Assembly: GCA_002746605.1 (NCBI GenBank)
Contig: PDPT01000016.1
Coordinates: 1-40,003 of the forward strand
Length of the DNA stretch: 40,003 nucleotides
Source of the DNA: Ignavibacteriota bacterium
GTDB lineage: Bacteria; Bacteroidota; Ignavibacteria; Ignavibacteriales; Melioribacteraceae
Direction of reading: 5' to 3'
Positions 33,191 to 40,003 of this stretch are shown piece after piece (the stretch's first letter is position 1; every line of letters begins with the position of its first letter). The translations under genes were made by a program, and so were the position numbers. Below the pieces are notes generated by a model, which ran no database searches, had not been told where the DNA came from, and saw only the letters and a program-made list of their open reading frames with translations.

Positions 33191-35574
33191 TGAAGGATTT
33201 TCCGGTAATACAACTTGCACTTATTATCATTTTCGGGTTTCTCTTTCAAGATCTATTTAATATTGAAATACTCACTTTGTCAATTACTGTTTTAATCGCA
33301 TTAACTCTTCTTATATTACTTAATATTAAAAAATTAAATAATATAATTATTTATATTTTAATTTTTGTGATAATTTTTTTACTCTCAGCAATTTATTTTA
33401 CACTCCGTAATAATAATTGTAAATATCCTTTTGAAAAAGAAAAAATCAGAAACGTCAAAGTTGTTGGTATTGTTAAGAATGTTGACTTAATCGGCGAAAA
33501 AAAACTTTCAATAAAAATTGAACTATTGGAGTATGATTCACTAAAACTATCTGATAAAACATCCAATATCTTTAAAGTTAATTTTTGGAAGGATACTACA
33601 AATTTAATTTATAATATTTATGAACATTTAAATATAAATGAAAAAATAAATTTTATTGGGACTATAACAAATCCAAAAAATATGAGGAATCCGAGTGAAT
33701 TTGATTATAGGAAATATCTTAATAGTAAAAATGTTGCCGGTGTAATAAATTGTTACAACATGAAAACTGTTTCCTTTCAAGAAACTGAAAAGTTAGATTT
33801 TAAGAATATTGTATTAAGTGTAAGAAAAAGTATAAACAAAAGAATATCTGAGCTTTACCCGAATAAAGCCGGACATTTGTTAAAAGGAATTTTACTTGCG
33901 GATAGAAGCGATATAAATTATAACATACAAACTGATTTTGTAAACTCGGGTGTTATTCATGTGCTTGCTGTTTCAGGACTTCATGTTGGTTTTGTTATGG
34001 GCATTTTTTATTTGCTCTTTGGTAGATTAGATATTCGAGTAAGATATATTTTTACAATATTTGGTGTCCTTTCTTTTTTAATTATTACCGGAACTCATGC
34101 CTCGGTTTTCAGAGCTTCAACAATGGCTGTTATCTATTTATTGGCAAAGTTAAGTAACAGAAGCATAAACGGTTTTAACGAGATTTCAATTGCAGCTTTG
34201 ATAATTTTGCTTCTAAATCCCTATGAAATTTTTAATCCCGGATTTCAATTATCATTCTCGGCAGTATTATCAATTTTAATTATTTATCCTATTTTTTCTA
34301 AAAAGATTAAAAAATTAAAAGTCAAAAATTTAATTAAAAAACTTTTTTTATTTATTTCGGTCTCAGTTGCAGCACAAATTGGAACCTTGCCTTTTACAAT
34401 ATTTTATTTTAACAAACTATCTCTAATCTCAATTTTCACTAATGTTTTGGTAATACCTTTAGTTGGAATTATTGTTGCTATCGGAATTTTGTCTTTGTTA
34501 ATTTCAGTTTTATTCGTATCGCTTGCTTTATATTTTGCAGCTACAAACACAATGCTTATTGATTTGCTCTACTATTTTATTCGCCATTCTTCAAGTTTAA
34601 AATTCTCACATCTAAATATTTTTAATTTATCCATTCTCGATGGAATCATTTTTTATATTTTTATCGGAATAATTCTTTACTCGATTAAGTCAATGAAGAA
34701 TAAAATAATTATAGGTATAATTTCAATACTGTTATTCTTTGCTTTTATGAACCTTTACACACTTGATGACGTTAAACTTTTAGCCGATGGAAAACTAAGT
34801 GTTACAGCTATAGATATAGGGCAAGGAGATTCTTTCTTGATTAAATTTCCAAATTCCCAAACAGCATTGATTGATGCGGGCAACTCAACTGAGTTTTTTG
34901 ATTGTGGAGAAAGAATTATTTTTCCGTTTATACAAAGTCTCAAAATTGATACAATCGATTATGCTTTTATTTCTCATCTTGATTCGGATCATTATGCAGG
35001 CTTTATTTATTTAATTAAAAATCATATTGTTAAAAATGTTTATCTTCCCAAAGCAAGTTCAATTAAAGACAGTATTTTTAAGGACTTCCTAAATTTTTAT
35101 TCAGTTCCTTATAAATTTTATTGTACCGAAAAAATGAGTATTGGAAACACTAATTTGTATTTCTTGAATGATACGACAAAATTGAGCTATAAAAATTTTG
35201 ACATCAATAATAAAAGTGGAATAATTAAATTGGTTTATGGAAAAACATCTTTTCTGTTTACGGGTGATGCTGAATTTGAAAGAGAAGAGGCACTTATTAA
35301 AAATTATGGGGAATTCTTAAAATCAGATTATTTGAAAGTCGGACATCACGGAAGCAAGGGTTCAACTTCGGAAAAATTTATTAAATATATTGCTCCCAAA
35401 TTTGCAGTTATAAGTGCCGGAATAGCAAACAGATTTAATCACCCTTCGGAGAGAGTATTGAATTTATTAAATGAACAAAAAATAGAAATTAGCAGAACTG
35501 ATAAAGAGGGAGCAGTTATTTATCTTTCTGATGGCGAAAAAATTAAAAAAGTTGATTGGAGAAATTTGTACTGA
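33190..35574 (+). CDS. comEC: ComEC/Rec2 DNA-uptake channel protein
   Basis: Inner-membrane channel through which single-stranded DNA enters the cell in natural transformation. The 794-residue protein has two or three N-terminal helices, a DUF4131-like soluble OB-type segment (residues 75-200), the competence domain with HVLAVSGLHVGF near 257 and PGFQLSFSAVLSIL near 350 and about ten helices to residue 535, then a C-terminal metallo-beta-lactamase-like domain (DIGQGDS near 543, HLDSDHYAG near 597, LFTGDAE, VGHHGS). The MBL motif is HxDxDH, as expected for ComEC. Start is GTG, overlapping the upstream stop. No other competence gene lies in the window. Confidence 0.92.
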   Translation: MKDFPVIQLALIIIFGFLFQDLFNIEILTLSITVLIALTLLILLNIKKLNNIIIYILIFVIIFLLSAIYFTLRNNNCKYPFEKEKIRNVKVVGIVKNVDLIGEKKLSIKIELLEYDSLKLSDKTSNIFKVNFWKDTTNLIYNIYEHLNINEKINFIGTITNPKNMRNPSEFDYRKYLNSKNVAGVINCYNMKTVSFQETEKLDFKNIVLSVRKSINKRISELYPNKAGHLLKGILLADRSDINYNIQTDFVNSGVIHVLAVSGLHVGFVMGIFYLLFGRLDIRVRYIFTIFGVLSFLIITGTHASVFRASTMAVIYLLAKLSNRSINGFNEISIAALIILLLNPYEIFNPGFQLSFSAVLSILIIYPIFSKKIKKLKVKNLIKKLFLFISVSVAAQIGTLPFTIFYFNKLSLISIFTNVLVIPLVGIIVAIGILSLLISVLFVSLALYFAATNTMLIDLLYYFIRHSSSLKFSHLNIFNLSILDGIIFYIFIGIILYSIKSMKNKIIIGIISILLFFAFMNLYTLDDVKLLADGKLSVTAIDIGQGDSFLIKFPNSQTALIDAGNSTEFFDCGERIIFPFIQSLKIDTIDYAFISHLDSDHYAGFIYLIKNHIVKNVYLPKASSIKDSIFKDFLNFYSVPYKFYCTEKMSIGNTNLYFLNDTTKLSYKNFDINNKSGIIKLVYGKTSFLFTGDAEFEREEALIKNYGEFLKSDYLKVGHHGSKGSTSEKFIKYIAPKFAVISAGIANRFNHPSERVLNLLNEQKIEISRTDKEGAVIYLSDGEKIKKVDWRNLY

Positions 35575-36584
35575 TGAAAATAGAAAAAAAATATTCACTA
35601 AAAAAGCTTAATACATTTGGTCTTAATGCAAAAGCCGATACTTTTGTTTCTTTTACTTCGGAAGAAGATTTAATCACAAATGTCGATGAACTAAATTTAG
35701 ATAAAGTTCTAATACTTGGTAGTGGAAGCAATATTTTATTCTCAAAAGATTTTGCCGGAACAATTTTGCACTCGGAGATAAAAGGAATTGAAGTTACTGA
35801 AGAAAATGAAAGAGGAGGAAAACTAAAAGTGGGCAGCGGAGTAATTTGGGATGAACTTGTTGAATATTGCGTAAACTGCGGCTATGGTGGAATTGAAAAT
35901 CTTTCACTCATTCCCGGTACGGTAGGGGCTGCTCCCGTTCAAAACATCGGAGCATACGGAGTTGAATTAAAAGATATTTTTGTTCAGTTGCAAGGCTTTG
36001 ACCTAAGAGAAAAAAAAATAAAAACTTTTGATAAAGAACAATGTAAGTTTGATTATCGTGATAGTATTTTTAAAAACAAGATGAAAAATAGTTTTATTAT
36101 TACTAATGTAATACTTGAGTTGCAACGCAATCCTAAACTTAATATTTCATATAGGGCTATAAAAGATTATCTTTATAAGAAGAATTATAAATCTCTTGAT
36201 ATAAAAAAAATCCGTAATATTGTTATAGAAATTAGAGAAAGTAAATTACCTGATCCAAAAAAGTTAGGTAATGCGGGTAGTTTTTTTAAGAACCCGATTA
36301 TTACAAAAAATCATTTAGATAATTTGAAGAAAAAATTTAACGACATCGTTTATTTTGAAATAAATAAAAATAAATATAAAATTCCTGCAGGCTGGCTTAT
36401 TGAGAAAGCCGGACTTAAAGGTTACAGAAAGGGCAATGTCGGAGTTCATAAAGACCAAGCTCTTGTTCTTGTTAATTACGGCGGAGGAAAGGGAGAGGAA
36501 TTATTACAACTTTCTTCAAAAATAAAAAATGTAATTTTAAATAAATTTAATATAAGTTTAGAAACAGAAGTTAATATAATTTAA
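35574..36584 (+). CDS. murB: UDP-N-acetylenolpyruvoylglucosamine reductase
   Basis: FAD/NADPH-dependent reduction giving UDP-MurNAc for peptidoglycan. I chose ATG 35574, which overlaps the comEC stop (TGATG), over an upstream TTG inside comEC; this gives 336 residues. FAD-binding segments are LGSGSNILFS (near 48) and IPGTVGAAPVQNIGAYG (near 113-129). The active site has the Arg in YRDSIFK, the proton-donor Ser in GNAGSFFKNP (near 237) and a late Glu in SLETEV. The YRDSIFK loop and length place it with type I (E. coli-like) enzymes. It closes a cluster of overlapping genes from prmC on. Confidence 0.95.
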   Translation: MKIEKKYSLKKLNTFGLNAKADTFVSFTSEEDLITNVDELNLDKVLILGSGSNILFSKDFAGTILHSEIKGIEVTEENERGGKLKVGSGVIWDELVEYCVNCGYGGIENLSLIPGTVGAAPVQNIGAYGVELKDIFVQLQGFDLREKKIKTFDKEQCKFDYRDSIFKNKMKNSFIITNVILELQRNPKLNISYRAIKDYLYKKNYKSLDIKKIRNIVIEIRESKLPDPKKLGNAGSFFKNPIITKNHLDNLKKKFNDIVYFEINKNKYKIPAGWLIEKAGLKGYRKGNVGVHKDQALVLVNYGGGKGEELLQLSSKIKNVILNKFNISLETEVNII

Positions 36585-36601
36585 ATAAAATAAGGTAACA
36601 A

Positions 36602-38434
36602 ATGAATGATCTAATTATTGTTTTTGTAGGACTTGCTTTAATATTGTACATCTTTTTTGTTTTGGGTACAGCTCGCTTAGCTATCCAGAAAAATCTAAAT
36701 TCGGTTCTGTTAACATTAGCAGCACTACTTACACCAATTATTCTGTTTTATGTAATAAATTACTATGCTGATAGTATTTTACTAAAAATATTATCTGTCT
36801 TAATAGTTCCTGCACTCACTTTTGCTCATACTTTTTTCAGTTCAAATAAATTTGATAAAACTGATAGTGAAAATGAAAAAAATTACTTTGAAAATATTAT
36901 AATGGAACTGACCCAACCGTTTATAGATTTAGCGAAGACATCTCAAGCTTTGTTGGGAATAAATATCTCTTATGTTTTAGAGGGATTATCTTATTTTGGT
37001 GTTGTAGGTCTGCTTGCAATATTTTTTAATGATTCGGTAGGACTCAATGATATTCAAGCCGGTAATATGGTAGGGGTTTTAACTGCCGGAATAACAATTT
37101 CGATGTTATTCCTCGGAGCTACCGTTGATTGGATTGGTTTAAGAAAAGCATTATTAATAGCATTATTTCTTATGCTTATCGGTAGAGTATTTCTGTCGCT
37201 TTCACCGGCTTTAGGTGTGCCCGGATTATGGAACTCTTCTCATTTAATTGCAATGTTAGGAATTTTGGGTATTATTTTAGGCTATGGGATCTACCAACCT
37301 GCTTGTTATGCCGGGGTAAAAGTGTTAACCGATGAGAAAACCGCTGCTATGGGTTATGCAATGCTTTATGCTTTAATGAATCTTGGTGGATTCTTGCCGG
37401 GCATAATTTCACCGCCAGTTAGAAAGTCTTTTGGCATTGACGGAGTATTTTGGGTTTATGCTGCTTTAACAGTAGTTGGTATTGGAGTTGTTTATTTCTT
37501 TATAACAAAGAAAGCATATAATTCAGCTGTAAATGAATTGCAGGATAATACAAAGCAAAAAGATGAAGAAGATAAAGAACAGACGGGCTTTAAAGCATTT
37601 CAAAATGTTTTTGTTAAGCAATATAAAGAAAAAGCCAATATTGCCAATAAATTACTTATTGGTTTTGGTGTTTTATTAATATTAACATTATTAAAAGAGT
37701 ATATTATTCCTGAGTTCTTTAGCAATTTAATGAGTGGGAGCAGTATATTGATAAGTGTTTATGAAACAAATTGGATTATCCCAATACTTCTTATCGCTTT
37801 AAGTATTTTAATTTATATTATTACAGATTTAAGATTTTATTATTTCATTTTTATCTTAATTTTTGTTCAAACTTTGTTTGCACACAATTGGCTTACAATT
37901 CCACAATACACAAGCCGAGCTTTTGACGGATTTGTAGGAGAAAATTTTGAATTTTTTGTTAATCTAAATCCTATTTTAATATTTATATTAACACCAATGG
38001 TAACAGCTTTAACTTCCAAAAAAGATACATACAATATGATGATAATCGGTACATTTATTATGGCTCTTCCCACTTTCTTCTTGGCATTAGGCCCAAGTTT
38101 TCCAACGCTAATGGCTTACTTATTTATAATGACAATTGGTGAGGCAATGTGGCAACCAAGATTTTTACAGTGGGTAGCCGAAATTGCTCCAAAAAATATG
38201 ACCGGAATCTATATGGGAATAGGTCAGTTTCCTTGGTTCTTAACAAAAGTAATTACAAGTTTATACTCAGGTTGGTTCTTAATGAATTACTGTCCGGCTA
38301 ATACACCAATTTCTGAACTTAATACAGAAACTATGTGGTTTATTTATGGAATTATAGCAATGGTTAGCCCCATAGGATTATTCTTGGCAAAAAGCTGGAT
38401 GAAAAAAGGATTTAAAACCAAACATGAAGAATAA
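36602..38434 (+). CDS. MFS transporter with extra N-terminal membrane segments
   Basis: A 610-residue polytopic protein. A block of three hydrophobic helices (residues 4-22, 36-54, 60-80) and a charged linker (82-100) precede an MFS core that opens near residue 115. Motif A appears as GATVDWIGLRKALLI near 173 and a second conserved helix as LGYGIYQPACYAGV near 230. A charged cytoplasmic loop (NELQDNTKQKDEEDKEQ, about 308-330) separates the halves, and extra helices follow in the second half, giving more than 12 in total. The arrangement recalls peptide/nitrate (POT-like) or unassigned MFS groups. Substrate is unknown. It starts 17 bases after murB and probably shares its transcript. Confidence 0.8.
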   Translation: MNDLIIVFVGLALILYIFFVLGTARLAIQKNLNSVLLTLAALLTPIILFYVINYYADSILLKILSVLIVPALTFAHTFFSSNKFDKTDSENEKNYFENIIMELTQPFIDLAKTSQALLGINISYVLEGLSYFGVVGLLAIFFNDSVGLNDIQAGNMVGVLTAGITISMLFLGATVDWIGLRKALLIALFLMLIGRVFLSLSPALGVPGLWNSSHLIAMLGILGIILGYGIYQPACYAGVKVLTDEKTAAMGYAMLYALMNLGGFLPGIISPPVRKSFGIDGVFWVYAALTVVGIGVVYFFITKKAYNSAVNELQDNTKQKDEEDKEQTGFKAFQNVFVKQYKEKANIANKLLIGFGVLLILTLLKEYIIPEFFSNLMSGSSILISVYETNWIIPILLIALSILIYIITDLRFYYFIFILIFVQTLFAHNWLTIPQYTSRAFDGFVGENFEFFVNLNPILIFILTPMVTALTSKKDTYNMMIIGTFIMALPTFFLALGPSFPTLMAYLFIMTIGEAMWQPRFLQWVAEIAPKNMTGIYMGIGQFPWFLTKVITSLYSGWFLMNYCPANTPISELNTETMWFIYGIIAMVSPIGLFLAKSWMKKGFKTKHEE

Positions 38435-38512
38435 ATAATAAAAAATTTAGAATTTTAATATTTAATTTCTAACTTTTTTAGATATGATTAAAAATTAAAG
38501 GATAAATAAAAT

Positions 38513-39853
38513 ATGTCGAAATTTAAATTTATAATTAAAAGAAGCGGAACTAAAGTTCCTTTCAAGAAAAATAGAATTATGAATGCTATTTACAGAGCTG
38601 CGGTTTCTGTAGGAGGCAGAGATAAAGATAAAGCTGAGTTTCTCGCAGATAAAGTAATTGAATTAATGAATGAATCCTTTGAAGATAATTATATTCCCAA
38701 CATAGAAGAAATACAAGACCTGGTTGAGAAAGTCTTGATTGAAAACGGACACGCTAAAGTAGCAAAAGAATTTATTCTTTATCGAGAAGAGAGAACAAAA
38801 AAAAGAAAAGCCGATGCAAAATCTGCGTCTAAACCTAATCAAAATGTTCCTTGGGCTAAAATGTGGCGTGTGCTAAATTGGGCAAATGATCATAATCTCA
38901 GTACAATAGAAAAGTATAATGCCCGAGTTAAAAATAATGAGTTCCCGCACATTGTTCATGAATCCGAAGCAGCATATGAGGATGATTTAGATACTGCTGC
39001 AAAAATGATTTTGGAAAAGGGAAGCAAAATAAAAATGGTTTTTGTAAGCGGTCCTTCATCTTCAGGAAAAACTACAACAACAATAAAATTAGAAGACAGA
39101 CTTAAAAAAGAAGGATTGCATTTTTCTACACTCAATGTGGACCATTACTTTTTCGATCTTGAAGAACATCCGAAAGATGAATTTGGTGATTATGATTTTG
39201 AAACCCCTCAAGCATTAGATTTAGAGCTTATAAACAAACATTTACAACAACTTATTGAGAGCAAAGAAATAAAAATTCCGTATTACGATTTTAAAGAAGG
39301 GAAGCGTTATCTTGATAGAACTCCAATGAAACTGAAAGGCAATGAAATAATTCTGATTGATAGTCTGCATGGACTTTATCCTGAATTTGCTAAAAATATT
39401 GATAGTGAAATTAAATTTAAAATTTACATCGAGCCGATTTTACAAATGAAAGATGAAAATAATAAATTTATTCAATGGACAGACATACGCTTGATGAGAA
39501 GAATGCTGCGAGATTCGGTTCATCGTTCATATAATCCTTTACAAACTTTGAAGCATTGGCATTATGTAAGAGCAAGCGAATTACGAAATATTATACCTTA
39601 CGCAAACAAAGCCGAATTTATTATCAATAGTGCAATGCCTTACGAATTATCATTGTACAAACCGAGATTATTTGAACAATTTATTGAGTGGGAGAAAACT
39701 TTCAAAGATGATCCGCTAAAAACCGATGCTTACGAAAGGGCAGCAAGAATAAGTAATTTTTTAGATAAAATAGAACCAATTGAAGATGACTCTCCCGTTC
39801 CTAATAATTCAGTTTTAAGAGAATTTATAGGAGGTAGTATCTTTGATTATTAG
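38513..39853 (+). CDS. ATP-cone / uridine-kinase-like fusion protein
   Basis: A 446-residue cytoplasmic protein. Residues 4-98 are an ATP-cone (FIIKRSGTKVPFKKNRI...), the regulatory nucleotide-binding domain known from ribonucleotide reductases and NrdR. A helical linker leads to a P-loop kinase of the uridine-kinase/phosphoribulokinase family: Walker A GPSSSGKTTTT (about 180-190), LNVDHYFFD (about 208) with the acidic/substrate residues, YDFKEGKR and IILIDSLHGLYPE (Walker B). Bacteroidota have similar kinases whose N-terminus is a TGS/ThrRS-like part instead, so the fusion partner is different here. It probably phosphorylates a nucleoside or related sugar under ATP/dATP control; the substrate is not proven. 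Confidence 0.82.
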   Translation: MSKFKFIIKRSGTKVPFKKNRIMNAIYRAAVSVGGRDKDKAEFLADKVIELMNESFEDNYIPNIEEIQDLVEKVLIENGHAKVAKEFILYREERTKKRKADAKSASKPNQNVPWAKMWRVLNWANDHNLSTIEKYNARVKNNEFPHIVHESEAAYEDDLDTAAKMILEKGSKIKMVFVSGPSSSGKTTTTIKLEDRLKKEGLHFSTLNVDHYFFDLEEHPKDEFGDYDFETPQALDLELINKHLQQLIESKEIKIPYYDFKEGKRYLDRTPMKLKGNEIILIDSLHGLYPEFAKNIDSEIKFKIYIEPILQMKDENNKFIQWTDIRLMRRMLRDSVHRSYNPLQTLKHWHYVRASELRNIIPYANKAEFIINSAMPYELSLYKPRLFEQFIEWEKTFKDDPLKTDAYERAARISNFLDKIEPIEDDSPVPNNSVLREFIGGSIFDY

Positions 39854-39963
39854 AGAGACTGAAAAATATTTTACAGTCTTTAAAAGTTATTTTTTAGATT
39901 CGTATTTAACCTTTGTTTTTAATTTTCACCGAATATGATTGTGATATTTGTACTGTTAAAAAA

Positions 39964-39999
39964 TATAGAAGGGCATTGAATTTTTAATGCCCTTCTATA
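39964..39999. terminator. Strong hairpin at the window's right edge
   Basis: A perfect 14-base stem (arm TATAGAAGGGCATT, eight-base loop) about 110 bases after the kinase stop. The window ends before any T-run could be seen, so terminator is the likely but not proven reading. Confidence 0.6.
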
Positions 40000-40003
40000 A
40001 TAC

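Noticed and set aside
1..40003. CRISPR arrays, insertion sequences, prophage or defence islands
   Set aside because: No regular repeat-spacer structure, transposase, integrase or phage structural gene was seen; tRNA genes show no partial copies that would mark attachment sites.

Overview
This is a contiguous, strongly AT-rich bacterial chromosome segment (about 30% G+C by eye) with high coding density, three tRNA genes, no rRNA, no CRISPR array and no recognisable insertion sequence. The gene set points to the Bacteroidota/Chlorobiota/Ignavibacteriota side of the tree, and I would guess an Ignavibacteria-like organism. It includes a GWxTD-type secreted protein, a class 1B dihydroorotate dehydrogenase with its PyrK subunit, six-bladed beta-propeller proteins, a carboxypeptidase-regulatory/Ig-like lipoprotein, a DUF4097-type repeat protein and FtsE without an adjacent FtsX. 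This assignment is an inference from gene content and would need a marker-gene tree.

Layout. 1-4.0 kb: the 3' end of a beta-propeller gene and an orphan RND exporter. 4.1-5.9 kb: mannose-1-phosphate guanylyltransferase and an unusual RpiB-like protein. 5.9-8.9 kb: a tightly overlapping pyrK-pyrD-folC operon. 9.0-14.0 kb: rho, then a GWxTD protein, pdxA, a methyltransferase and ftsE, all on the plus strand. 14.0-15.3 kb: adk, tadA and tRNA-Arg on the minus strand. 15.5-16.6 kb: tRNA-Val and tRNA-Leu, then a mostly non-coding stretch with one possible small membrane protein. 16.6-20.6 kb: manA, a GNAT acetyltransferase and glmS, which all touch hexose phosphate or envelope precursor supply. 20.9-23.6 kb: a propeller protein and, on the minus strand, an Ig-like lipoprotein. 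24.0-27.5 kb: a translationally coupled pair, a KaiC/RecA-like ATPase and a hybrid histidine kinase whose ATP-binding domain looks dead. 27.6-28.3 kb: lexA behind a promoter with two palindromes. 28.6-30.8 kb: a small unknown gene, a YdjM-type membrane protein on the minus strand and a TSGGG-repeat protein. 30.9-36.6 kb: prmC, dtd, an alkaline-phosphatase-superfamily enzyme, comEC and murB, mostly overlapping. 36.6-39.9 kb: an MFS transporter with extra N-terminal helices and an ATP-cone/uridine-kinase-like fusion, then a strong hairpin at the window edge.

How the genes fit together. Most of the window is housekeeping: pyrimidine, folate, PLP and nucleotide metabolism, peptidoglycan and sugar-nucleotide precursors, tRNA modification and proofreading, transcription termination and SOS control. 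The points most worth following are the ATPase/pseudo-histidine-kinase pair, the RpiB homologue with Asp in place of its catalytic Cys plus an added N-terminal module, the ATP-cone-kinase fusion, the palindrome pair at the lexA promoter, and a shared promoter form in front of the three tRNA genes. I did not find a large undescribed defence or mobile system here. Several starts (pyrK, the methyltransferase, adk, tadA, manA, the histidine kinase, dtd) are TTG, two (the phosphatase-superfamily gene and comEC) are GTG, and strong Shine-Dalgarno sequences appear only before some genes.
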